Assembly: GCA_043228905.1 (NCBI GenBank)
Contig: JBHGNT010000007.1
Location: 5,394,001 to 5,458,000 of the forward strand
DNA: 64,000 nt
From: Azolla caroliniana
Taxonomy: Eukaryota > Polypodiophyta
Reading direction: 5' to 3'
Each line of letters starts with the position of its first letter. The first letter of the stretch is position 1. This document shows positions 45,769 to 55,890 of this stretch, piece after piece. Made by a program: the position numbers and the translations under genes. The notes under the pieces are model-generated. The model was not told where the DNA came from. It saw only the letters and a program-made list of their open reading frames with translations, and did no database searches.

Positions 45769-45800
45769 GGGTTTAGGGTTTAGGGTTTAGGGTTTAGGGG
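45769..45800 (+). repeat. interstitial telomere-type repeat (TTTAGGG)4
   Basis: GGG followed by four perfect TTTAGGG units and a final G. It lies exactly between the RNaseH end and the truncated integrase of D, where the integrase core is missing. Confidence 0.95.
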
Positions 45801-46610
45801 TGCTAGATACGAATGCCGTGATAATGCATCTACCTTCCCTTGGTGCTTCCCCAGACGATATGTAATTTTGAAGTCGAAACGCGTGAGGAAGTGGGCCCAC
45901 CGAGCTTGACGTCGATTCAACACACGAGCATCCTGAAAGTAGGCAAAGTTCTTGTGGTCACTAAATACGGTGACCGGATGAGAGGATCCCTCCAGAAAAT
46001 GCCTCCATTGCATAAAAGAATCCACTATTGCCAATAACTCCTTATTATGAATTTCGTAGTTGATTTCAGCGGTGTCAAACTTGCGTGAGTGAAAAGCCAC
46101 AGGATGTAGCTTCTCATCATTCCCCTGTTGTGACAGAATGCTCCCCAATGCAAAATCCGATGCGTCAGCTTCGATAATAAATGGTTTTTCTGGATCGACA
46201 TGAGCTAGAATTGGAGCCAATGTAAATGCCTTTTTAAGACTCTCGAAAGCCACGTCCGTTTCTTCAGACCAAATGAACGGTTGTCCCTTCCTAGTAAGTT
46301 GTGTGAGAGGTAGAACGATCTTTGAGTAATCTTGTATGAACTTCCGGTAAAAATTGGCAAAGCCTAGGAAGCATTGCACATCCCGCACCGAACGTGGAGT
46401 CTGCCATTCTACCACCGTTTTGACCTTAGCTGGGTCCATGGAGATGCCTTCTGACGAAATGATGTAGCCGAGAAATTCCACTTGGTTGCACCCGAAACTA
46501 CATTTTTCCAGCTTTGCATACAGACCATGTTCTCGAAGTTGTTTTAGTACTAATAGTACATGAGAATCATGTTCTTCTTGGGTCTTTGAATAAACCAGTA
46601 GATCATCCAA
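45780..46610 (-). pseudogene. RT C-terminal part and RNaseH of D
   Basis: Begins directly after the stop at 46611-46613 with LDDLLVYSKT, so the catalytic box reads stop-LDD. Continues with FLGYIISSEGI, FLGFANFYRKFI, then RNaseH with IEADASDFALG (Asp), YEIHNKELLAIV (Glu), FSDHKNFAYF (Asp) and the end GKVDALSRHS. All RNaseH acidic residues are present. Ends at the telomere-type repeat. Confidence 0.9.
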
Positions 46611-47585
46611 TTAGATGATCAAACAATCATCCAATAGATCTCGGAATATATCATTAGCCATGTGCTGGAAGACTGCCGGTGCATTAGTGAGGCCGAACGG
46701 CATGACCGTATACTCGAAGTGCCCATATTTGGTGCGAAACGCGGTCTTCCATTCGTCTCCTGGTCGGATCCGTACGAGGTTATATGCTCCCCGTAAGTCG
46801 ATCTTTGTGAAGAACCTGGCACCATTGATCCGTTCTAAAAGACTTGAGATAAGGGGAAGAGCATACCTATTCTTGATTGTAACCTTATTCAGGCCACGGT
46901 AATCTACAACAAGACGAAGCAATCCATCCTTTTTCTTGACGAAGAAAATGGGCGCGCCGGCTGGAGATTTCGAATGCCGGATGAAACCATTTTCCAAATT
47001 CTCCTCTATATAGGCCCAAAGGACTTCCAGCTCAGTTGGTGACAAATTGTAGATCGGTCCCCATGGCGGCTCTTTTCCCGGTTGTAAATCGATGGGGCAA
47101 TCGTACGGTCGATGATGAGGAACTGTGTTGGCTTGTACTTTATCGAACACATCGGCGTAATGACGATACTTCTCGGGAAGTTGAACGGTGGATCCTTCTT
47201 TAGTGGTGCTGTAGGGGTTTACTGTTATTGCAAAGAGGAACATTTCCTCCTTGTGCCCTTCTTTACGCAACTGACGTAGCGAAATGGTTGCCATCTTCTG
47301 AGTTGACCCTTGGGTTTGTCGACACCGGATTTCTCTTGTTCTCCGATCTATATCTGGGTTATGTAACTCGAACCACGGTAATCCTAAAACTATGGGATGT
47401 TCTGGGATACTAATAATATTAAATGATACTACACATGCTAAGTTATCTAGGACAATATTAATGGGTTCTGACTCTTCTATGATATTTCCGGAAGCAATGG
47501 GACGTCCATCAATGACTACTACAGAGGCTGGACACTGGAGTTTTCTTAGGGATATCTTATGAGCTTGAGCAAATTTCTTATCCAT
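46611..47585 (-). pseudogene. protease end and RT N-terminal part of D
   Basis: Frame from the post-protease region ([10 protein letters not shown] near residue 68) into [44 protein letters not shown], and [14 protein letters not shown]. It ends in TAA at 46611-46613 in place of the codon before LDD. The protease active site DSGVT lies in another frame just upstream (47737-47546), since one base is missing near 47583. Confidence 0.9.
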
Positions 47586-47763
47586 AAAGCAAGAGTTACT
47601 CCAGAATCTAGGAGTGCTAGGACATGTACTGGAGGGGTATTTTTAGTACTAACTATTACTTGGGCTACGAACACATCACTAACTTGCTTAGAGGGAATGG
47701 AACCACTAATGGGCTGCACAGATCTAGGGTTGTCCAACCAAACGGCTCCTATTTTGGCTGGAC

Positions 47764-48915
47764 TTAGTCGTTTAACTCTTCTTCTAACTGATTAAGGACA
47801 TCAAATCTGTTTGGTAGATTTGGGCTATTAGTACTATTAGGACTATCAGATATCCCTACTGAAATAGGCTCGGGTTTAGTACAATGAGAACTAGCGACTA
47901 TTTGGTTTACCGGTCTTCTTGGCCTATGGGGGCAATTTATTGCAATATGTCCTGGTCCACCGCAGTAAAGACATAGTCGATTTGTACGGCGTCGCTGCTT
48001 TTCTTCTTCGGATAATGGCCCTCGACGACGTGTAGTGTCAATTTCCATCGGAGTCGGAGTATTCGTTGGAGGCGCATTATATGACTCCCTCGGAAAAGGT
48101 CTTGCTACCGTTGAGGCGTAGGTGGGCTCTGATCTTGCCCTCGACATCTGTAGTTGTCGTTTCGAACATCGCTCAAAGAGGCGGTTGTCACATCTCACCG
48201 CGCGACTGATTGCTTCTGTTAAGGACTTTGGCTCTTCGGGGAAGGTCAAGAGTAAATCCTTGACGTCGTTGCGTAAACCAGAACGGAATTGCTCCATCAA
48301 CGCTTGATCATCCCAAGGGATATCGGTGGCGAGTAGGCGAAAATTTGCAGCATATGCGGAGGATGGACGGTCACCTTGGCGTAATCGCCGAATTTTGTTG
48401 ATTGCGGTCCTGATGCTGTCAGTATCTCTGAAACATGCTTTAAACTCACCTAGAAACTCTTCAAAATTGTTGAGTAACGGGGATTCCTTTTCTAATAGTG
48501 GAGCGAACCATGCCAACGCTGAGCCACTTAACAAAGTGCCTACTAAACCCACTCGTGATGCATCAGTGGGATACCGGGAAGGATGCATTTGAATAACTAA
48601 TCGTACCTAGTTAAGGAACCCTCTAAACTGCGATCGCGTTCCATCGAACTTCGTGGGAAGGCCAATCTTGGGTTCTTTATGAATCCCTTGTGTTCCGGGC
48701 CCTTGTTGTTGCATCGCTATGATGGTTGCTTCGAGTTGTTGCACGCGTAACGCAAGTTCCCCATGCTGTTGTTGCGTTTGCTGCTTTTCTAAGGAGATTT
48801 GCTGAAGATCCCCCAACAACCGTTGGTTTTCTTGTTCCAAAGCATAGAACTTCTCTTTCAAGCATTGAAATTCCAAGAAAACAGATTGATATTCTTCAGC
48901 GCTAACAGTGGCCAT
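47764..48915 (-). pseudogene. gag of D, one nonsense codon
   Basis: 48915-48610 reads an N-terminal coiled-coil (LEQENQRLLGDLQQI) and ends at TAG 48607-48609. The same frame continues through the capsid-like core (GTLLSGSALAWFAPLLE, SAYAANFRLLA) to 47764, with a knuckle CLYCGGPGHIAINC (C-x2-C-x4-H-x4-C, near 47970). This gag form matches sushi/Tcn1-type chromoviruses. Near-complete length. Confidence 0.88.
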
Positions 48916-48976
48916 GGGATGAAAGAAAAGAGGAATAAGAGATTAGTAGGAAATGAGAGAGACAAAAGGTAGGAAA

Positions 48977-48987
48977 AATCGGTTCAA
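48977..48987 (-). other. candidate self-priming site of D
   Basis: Minus strand TTGAACCGATT begins 2 bases after the LTR end. It is complementary over 11 bases to AATCGGTTCAA in the LTR (minus strand, 49203-49193), which lies about 30 bases after the TATA box and so near the predicted RNA 5' end. This is the Tf1/sushi arrangement; no tRNA-like TGG start is present. Confidence 0.7.
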
Positions 48988-48989
48988 AC

Positions 48990-49421
48990 TGTCAGGAACA
49001 GTACTAAGACAGAGAAGGAATTAGTACTAAAAGAAGTATTAGTACTAAGAGAGGTGAAGAACTCTCGAGAGAAGGAAGGAGTGAGTGAGAGGGAGGGAGA
49101 GAGAGATCGAGAGAGAGAGAGAGAGTGATGATAAGAAAAGATATATATTATGTGAAGAAAATGTACAGTAGCTAGGAGGCTTAAGACTGGCGTTGAACCG
49201 ATTTGGTTCGAAATAATGCCTTGTGCCTCCTTTTATATTGCTCTCAGGAGTAGTCCTGAAGCTTCTAGAATGTTCTAGAGAAATCTGGAATATACATCAA
49301 TTTTCTATAATAAAATATAAATGAAAATAATATTTTATGTATTACAATGTATAGTCTAATGGTCAAGAACTCGACCCATGTAGCATAAGGTCATGGGTTC
49401 GAGTCTTGCCATATCATGACA
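48990..49421 (-). mobile_element. 5' LTR of D
   Basis: Matches 44689-45129 with scattered changes. TATA on minus: CAATATAAAAGG (plus 49229-49240). Plus strand 49349-49412 has a tRNA-like order: TAGTCTAATGGTCAAGAAC (A-box-like) and GGTTCGAGTCT (B-box-like). Confidence 0.9.
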
Positions 49422-49501
49422 GTCGCCGCTTGAACTCTCGGAATGCCTTCCTTGTGCCCCGATAGGTCTTCGCCGATGCAACCCACTGGTCAAAGTCGCG
49501 T
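49422..49501 (-). pseudogene. gag of F, upstream piece
   Basis: Minus-strand match to A1 residues ~122-150 (FDQWVASAKT, AFREFKRRL). It follows the D right flank and is cut at 49501 by the composite's 5' LTR, so the F gag N-terminus, primer site and 5' LTR are missing. Confidence 0.75.
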
Positions 49502-50262
49502 TGTCGTGAAGAATTTCGGCCAAAGGCGGAAACCGAGAAACATTGGCTACATCGGCGGGGTGTAGCGTGTGTACGCACCCGTGTACATTTAGTGTGAATA
49601 TCGAGGGCCCCTTTATGGCGCCGAAGAGTAGTCAAGTCGAGACAGTCGATCCCATGTAAGTCGGGATTTGTCCCACATTGTAACGCATCCCTTTCCTTGT
49701 TCTATAAAAGGAAGGGAACGCTCTTTGTGTAAGGGTTGCCCATTTTGCATTAGAGGGTATACCGTTAGGTTTAGAGTTAGGTTTCTTCTCCTTCTTCTCC
49801 CCCTTCGTGTTTTGCTTAGGGTTTGCTTTGGTTCGGCCTCCTGTGCAAGACCCCGCTCGGCGTGACGAGCTAAGAGCTCCCCGACGGCGGCTTGGCAGCA
49901 GACGACTACTGTAACCTACCTCAGTCCGGCTCAAATCCGGGAATGTATTCTTCTTCTATATATATATACATACGTTTGTCTGTGTATATTCGCGTTGTTG
50001 GAGTCGGGTGCCTACCCTTTCCTGCGTTTTCTGTACATGAGGCGTGAGTCGGGTTGGGCTGTGTGTGTGCGTGTGTGTGTGTGTGTGCGTGAGTCGGTGT
50101 TAAGCACGCTCTCTCTCTCTCTCTCTCTCCCTTCGGTTGCTTCCGGTGTGCTTCTGGGATGCCCCGGAAACGGTGAAGTGCGACTTCCTATGCTCCGTCG
50201 CTCCCTAGTCCAAGACCCCCGTGGTCCCGCCTTTCCCCACGCACGCGCGTAACAACGCGACA
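49502..50262 (+). mobile_element. 5' LTR (family A) of the composite
   Basis: Starts TGTCGTGAAGAATTTCGG, ends AACAACGCGACA. TATA box TTCTATAAAAGGAAGG at about 49701-49716. It has one copy of the segment that is four-fold in A1, and (GT)n and (CT)n tracts (50065-50130). Confidence 0.87.
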
Positions 50263-50270
50263 TATTTGGT

Positions 50271-51663
50271 GAAGTTGGAGTCGGCACAAGTGGTGATGAG
50301 GCGAGAAGCAGCGCAACAAGCGGTTGAGCGAGTGGTCGAAAGAGTCGGCCGTTTCAACGGGGACAAAGTCCCATCTTACTTGGAAGCCTACAACGCGGAA
50401 ATGGAGGAGCGTGGCGTAGACGAGGCGTTGAGGCTGGAGTTCTTCTGCCAGGTCGTAGTTGTCCGGATGCATGCAGACATAAAGGAGCTCCGTGAGGCTC
50501 ATAGTTCGTGGGAGGCCTTTGAAATGGCGCTCTTGAAGGCATACGGAGGACGGCAGAAGAGCCGGGGACGACACAACTTTGACCAGTGGGTAGCATCGGC
50601 AAAGACCCACCGGGGCGCGACTAAGGCGTTCCGAGAGTTCGAGCGACGGCTTGCTCGGCTCCCGAAGCGGGATCAAGGTTTAGTGGGGACAGACAAAGTC
50701 CTTTTGTTCGTCAGGTCGATCGACCGAGCGGAATGAGAAGCCATCTGGATTGAGCTCGAAGACGATGACGGAGCGAATGGGCTTACAGAGGACTGGTCGA
50801 AGGTCGGAAGGGTGTGCCAACGGCTAGACAACAAGCGAGCCGAGAAGGCTAAGAGGAAGGTACGCGACGACGTGCCATCACAACGGGAAGAGGCCGAATG
50901 GCAAAGAGAGTCGGCAAGGGTCGGCGTTGGGGCCAGAATTGCGGAGGCGTACGCAGCTCTCGAGGCGATGCTCGAGGAAGAGGAAAGACGGAGGCCGCAA
51001 GCCGAGACTGAGAAGACGGCCTTGCCCCACACGACGGCGGAAGATCAGTACCACGGTACCACGGGAGAGGGTGCGGAACGGAACGCCCTCTCGACTTGCA
51101 GAGAAAGAACGGCCAAGGACGAGGCCGAGATACTGATCGCGGAATCGGAACGTTGGGACCAGCGGTTTCGGGTGTGTCAGCCCGAGATCCTGGTCATTGG
51201 GGAAGCAAGCCCAGACGGGGCTTGCGCAATCGGTAAGAAGACGACCGCCGACCACGAAGAGTCGGTGGCTACGGACAAGGGCGTAAAACGGACGGGCGAT
51301 TCTTTGTGTCTTCCCACACTTGCTCCCGAGACGATGGCAGTCGGGCCCGAGTGCCCACGTGAGTCCCAAGCGGAGGAAGGCGGCGGCAGGCCAAGAATCA
51401 TCGGCGAGACGATACGGGGAAGGAGCGGACGAAAGCCCACGGACCCGATTTCGGAGAACTCGACATTCGGGCCCGTATGCCCATGTAAGACCGAGGAGAT
51501 GGATGGCGGTACCGAGGAGTCCTGGCACGATGCCAGCGAAGACAGATGGAAAACTGCCTGCGAGGAGGCCGAGGACGGAAGCGGCGCGAGAAGATCGGCA
51601 TTCGGATTCGTATGGAGCAGAATCCAGTCATGGATCGTTCGATCGGGGCCGAATTCGGCATGA
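50271..51663 (+). pseudogene. gag-like gene of the composite, 5' deleted
   Basis: The primer site is cut after TTGGTGAA and joined to gag codon ~22 (VESAQVVMRREAAQQAVERV), so about 80 bp with the primer site and start codon are gone. The frame then follows A1 closely, with one TGA at 50734-50736, and continues in frame to the family terminus FVWSRIQSWIVRSGPNSA at 51663. Compared with A1 it has a longer extension (about 160 residues more) between the acidic helix and the terminus. Confidence 0.72.
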
Positions 51664-53050
51664 AGGTGCCGATACGGGAGAGGGTGCGGGACGAGCTGCC
51701 CTCTTTTACATGGGGAGAAAGACCGATCGGGCGAAGGTCAAGATCTGGAAAGAGAATGCAAGCCGGTCCTATGGGATTCCTTACACCGATCCGGCTGCAG
51801 GCCCGAGGGCCAGCGTGAGTCCTATAAGAGAGATCGGTGGCGACAGGAGAACGGGACTCGGCAATCCGGAGAAGGACGAACGGACCCGGCCGAGAACTGG
51901 GCGGAACGGACTCCTGGATGACCATTCCGGGAGGGAGGAAGAAAGCGAGGCCTATGAAGAGGCCGAGGAGATGGTACGTCAGTACCACGGGAGAGGGTGC
52001 GGAGTAAACCGCCCTCTCGGCATGCGGAAAAGGACGACCCGGGATAGGGTCGGAAAATACGGATCGGGAGCCTACGGAGGATCCTTCACACCGGTTCTAG
52101 AGACTTCGGTAGTCGGCAACGCGGTCGACGTAAGACCAAGATACTGACGGTGGCGGCGAGGTGACGAAGGCAAGGGCTACGGATCGGGAGCCTACGGAGG
52201 ATCCTTCACACCGGTTCTAGAGACTTCGGCAGTCGGCAACGCGGTCGACGTAAGACCACGATACTGACGGTGGCGGCGAGGTGACGAAGGCAAGGGCTAC
52301 GGATCGGGCGCGTACGGAGGATCCTTCACACCGGTTCTAGAGACTTCGGCAGTCGGCAACGCGGTCGACGTAAGACCAAGATACTGACGGTGGCGGCGAG
52401 GTGAAGAAGGCAAGGGCTACGGATCGGGAGCCTATGGAGGATCCTTCACACCGGTTCTAGAGACTTCGGCAATCGGCAACGCGGTCGACGTAAGACCAAG
52501 ATATTGACGGTGGCGGCGAGGTGACGAAGGCAAGGGCTACGGCAAGGAGGTATCAGGCCGGCGAGGCGGCCACGAACCAAATCGGACCTTCCGGCAAAGT
52601 CAGTGGGCGTAAGGAAGTCCGGTCCTACGGGATCCCCACACCGGTTCCGGAGACCCCGGCTGTTCGGCCAAGGTGGCAACGTAAGACCAAGGGAGAAGGA
52701 AGGTGGCGGCGGGAAACGGGACCCGACTACGCGGAAGACACGAGGAGAGTCCGGGAGGGACTCAAACAAACGACACCCGAATTTCGGGAAGCATAGAAAC
52801 GGAGTCCGGTCCTATGGGACCCTCACACCGATCCGAAGAATCTGGCTGTTCGGCCAACGTGGCAATGTAAGACCGAGGGAGAAGGAAGGTGGCGGCAGGG
52901 AACGAGACCCGACGACACGAGGTTTCGGAAGGAGCCGGTAGGGGTGAACACGGGGAGGTGTGTTAGGCCGGAAAGGCACACCTTGCATGGAATAAGAGTC
53001 TCACAAGTGGCCATCGCGGGCCGGATCAAAGCGTGACTACGGGACACTGG
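51664..53050 (+). mobile_element. 3' region of the family A part
   Basis: Degenerate blocks of the gag-only families (ctcttttacatggggag near 51701; gagagggtgcgg; the 120-bp repeats at 52061-52540). No supported gene. At about 53050 it passes into B-type sequence. Confidence 0.6.
52061..52540 (+). repeat. four 120-bp tandem repeats
   Basis: ggatcgggagcctacggagg recurs at 52061, 52181, 52301 and 52421, exactly 120 bp apart, with only a few differences between copies (e.g. gcgcgta for gagccta in the third). The unit corresponds to a single-copy block in A1 and F. Confidence 0.93.
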
Positions 53051-53156
53051 AAAGGATGTCGGACCCTCACGGAGATACGAAACCCGATTCGGGCCGAAAC
53101 AGAACGAGGCCGGTGAGACTAGTGCCCGGGATAACCACAAGAACGGCGGATACCGG

Positions 53157-53873
53157 TTGGGCACGGAGATCGAAAGGACCACGGACCTACGAAAGGTCCT
53201 GGAAGAACGAATCCTCGACAGCAAGGTGGAACTGTCGTTGCGGGAGGTGCTCGGAATCGCCAAGAAGGAGTTCCACGACTCCATCGTAGACTTGGTGAAG
53301 AGGAAGAGGCTGTCGAAGGAGACAGAACCGGAAAGGCCGGTGGAGGTGCGGACGACGCACATAGAGGACATGGCGCTGGAAGACGAGTGGGTGGAGAGCC
53401 ACTATTCGAGGCCACACTGGGCCCGAGTGACCACGGAAACCCTGGTGAAGATCGGAGATGTTCAGGAACCGGTGGTGGCGCTGGTGGACCACGGTTCGGA
53501 AATAAACCTGATGTCCATGGACTTCTACAAGAAGGGGAAATGGCCGATCAACACCAAGCACGGGTGGAAGATACGGGCGGCGACGCGTGCCACCGAGGAA
53601 CTACACGAGGCCTGCCCAAACGTGCGAGTCAAGATCGGCGACGTCGAGATAGACCAACACTTCTTTGTGCAGGAGACGTCCTCGCACCCGGTCATACTGG
53701 GAGAACCGTACATTACGGCAGCACGGATGGAGACCAAGGTGCTGGACAACGGGTCGGCTTACGCGAGGGTCAAGAGTCAGGACGGGCGTCATTCGGTCCA
53801 GTTCCTGATGGTGCGACCGAACCACGAGCGAAACCGTGAGTCCCTCGGTGGCGAGAACCGAGAGGATTTTTAG
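53157..53873 (+). CDS. protease region of the composite
   Basis: 238-residue open frame; LSLREVLGIAKKEFHDS near residue 25, active site ALVDHGSEINLMS near residue 106, HPVILGEPYITAA near residue 172, end REDF and TAG. It is nearly the same as the B protease. Upstream the frame is open further, so the true gag-protease junction is not at this Met. The -1 frame opens at the T-run 53867-53871. Confidence 0.78.
   Translation: MGTEIERTTDLRKVLEERILDSKVELSLREVLGIAKKEFHDSIVDLVKRKRLSKETEPERPVEVRTTHIEDMALEDEWVESHYSRPHWARVTTETLVKIGDVQEPVVALVDHGSEINLMSMDFYKKGKWPINTKHGWKIRAATRATEELHEACPNVRVKIGDVEIDQHFFVQETSSHPVILGEPYITAARMETKVLDNGSAYARVKSQDGRHSVQFLMVRPNHERNRESLGGENREDF
53867..53873 (+). promoter_or_regulatory. 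candidate -1 frameshift site (composite copy)
   Basis: GAT TTT TAG as in B. In the -1 frame translation continues (GFLERP..WGRDSPDTPG) for about 60 codons toward RT before a decay frameshift. Confidence 0.5.
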
Positions 53874-55872
53874 AGAGGCCTGTCAAGGCGTGGGGCCGCG
53901 ATAGTCCGGACACTCCGGGAGAACCCCACAAATGTACGCTAGAGGCGAAACCGAAGAAACCTTGTACCATAAGTAGGAAGTTTTGTTTCTCCGACAACGG
54001 AGGGTGTACGATAGTTGGCGTCGTTGGCCGAGAAAAGACAAGGGCGGAAGAGCGACTTCGGGCCCAGCGAGGAAATCAACGGAGCCGTGGAGGCGGTCTC
54101 CTTCGACGATACCTTGGGAATACTATGAGAGGTGGTCGGAGAGGTCCTTAAAGAGGACCGGACGATACCGGTTTGTTCGGAAGAGATGTACGAAGTCATC
54201 GCGAACTTCAGTCGGGGGCTCAGGTTGGATCGGACGGCCCGGGTTAATACGAAGTACAAGACTGTGGACCGGAAGGCCAGTCGTGGCACCCTTACCGGAG
54301 GGTAGCGAGTTGCAAATCAAGGGGGTCACGTCGGACCCCAGTTTATGAGATCCGGGCTGCATAGGACACACCTTTACCGACAGAACGCTACGGGAGCTCA
54401 AAATCGGTGGGGGCGGGTTCCTACTGCCGGCGGAAGAAGACCGGTTTCGGAGAATGCTCGGAAGGCACGGAAAAGCCTTCGCATTCTCACCGGAAGAGAT
54501 CGGGTGCGTAGACCCGACAGTCGTGAAGCTGATGGTGATATTCACGGTACCGCATGTGCCGTGGAATCTCAAACCAATTCTGGTACCGAGAGCTCACATC
54601 CCGGAGCTGATGGAGCTGTTGAGGCAGAAAGTCGATATGGGCATCCTCGAACCGTCGAGTGCCCCGTACTCGAACCGGTGGTTTACCGTACCGAAGAAGA
54701 ACGGGACGTTGCGCTTCATTCAAGACCTGCAATCGGTCAACAGAGTGACCATTCGGAACGTAGGAATCAGACCAACAATAGACGAGTTCGCGAAGGCCTT
54801 CGCCGGAAGGTCGATCTACTCGGTCGGTGATCTGTACTCGGGGTACGATCAATTCCAACTAGCCATGGAGAGCAGAGACATTACGACGATGCGAACTCCT
54901 CTTGGCCTAGTGCGGATGTGTACCCTGCCACAAGGAGGGACGAACTCGGTGGCCCACATGGTGAATGCGATGAACAAGGTGTTGAGGGATTGTATCCCGG
55001 ACATCACCATGCCATTCTTGGACGACATCCCGATCAAGGGATGTCCGGTGGAGGAAAAAGACGAAATGATCGGACCGGACGGATGCCGGAAATTCGTGGC
55101 GACACACATTGACGACTACGAGAGGGTGCTGCACTGGCTAGAGGATGCGAGGCTCACCTTCTCCGGGGAGAAATCGGCCTTCGGGCAATCAGAGATCATG
55201 GTCGTCGGACATCTATGCGGACCGTATGGCCGGAAACCGTCTCCGGCTAAGGTGGAAGCCATCTCCGTAATGAAGCCCGATTGTAACTCGGTCACGGAGG
55301 TGCGGAGGTTCTTGGGAGCATGCGCGTTCTACCACATATGGATCCCGCACTACGCCCACGTTGCCGAGCCGCTGTACGGGTTGCTGAAAAAGGGGCGAAA
55401 ATTCGAGTGGCGAGACGAGCATATGGAGTCGGTCCGAAAGATGAAGGAGGCTCTTGCTGCAGCTCCGGCACTCCGGAAGTCTGTCTACGAGAAAGGCACT
55501 CCCATCTACATAACGGTAGATACAAGTCCGACCGGGATCGGATGGGTCGTCAACCAAGAAGATGAGGACGGCATTCGGTTCCCAATCCGGTTCGGTGCGA
55601 AGGTCCTCAGCGAGCGACAACGAGGATACGCCCAAGTTAAACGCGAACTCTGGGGTATCGTTTCGGCGGTGAAGGCCGATAAAGACTATCTGATCGGGAC
55701 AGAGGTGATTATTGAGACGGACTGCCTGCCGATTCTCGGCATGGTTTCCGGATGCGCAATCCCGGACCTGGCGATGCTCAGGTGGATAGCGTACATCAAG
55801 TCCCTGGATCCAGAAATACGACACATTTCCGGGAAAGACAATGCCATGGCCGACATGCTTTCGAGGGCGTGA
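53874..55872 (+). pseudogene. RT and RNaseH of the composite
   Basis: RT N-terminal part (53874-54453) is broken by frame changes near 54100-54290 and a TGA at 54346. From 54454 a 472-codon frame is open: VPWNLKPILVP, NRWFTVPKKNGTLRFIQD, YSVGDLYSGYDQF, MPFLDDIPIKG (FLDD box), FLGACAFYHIWIP, then RNaseH TVDTSPTGIGW, ELWGIVSAVKAD, IIETDCLPILG and GKDNAMADMLSRA, ending in TGA at 55870. It keeps the 16 bp that B has lost after RT. Confidence 0.9.
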
Positions 55873-55890
55873 TTCGACGATGAGGGCGAT

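Larger units (their letters stand above)
44689..49421 (-). mobile_element. Ty3 chromovirus D (chromodomain, self-priming type)
   Basis: LTRs 44689-45129 (441 bp) and 48990-49421 (432 bp); flanks GCCGC (44684-44688) and GTCGC (49422-49426), a 5-bp duplication with one C/T difference that sits cleanly in the F gag sequence. Minus-strand order: gag, protease, RT, RNaseH, then a truncated integrase C-terminus with chromodomain. It is disabled by a stop in gag, a frameshift at the protease site, a stop at the RT box, and loss of the integrase core. Sequence type fits the Tcn1/sushi branch of chromoviruses. Confidence 0.92.
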
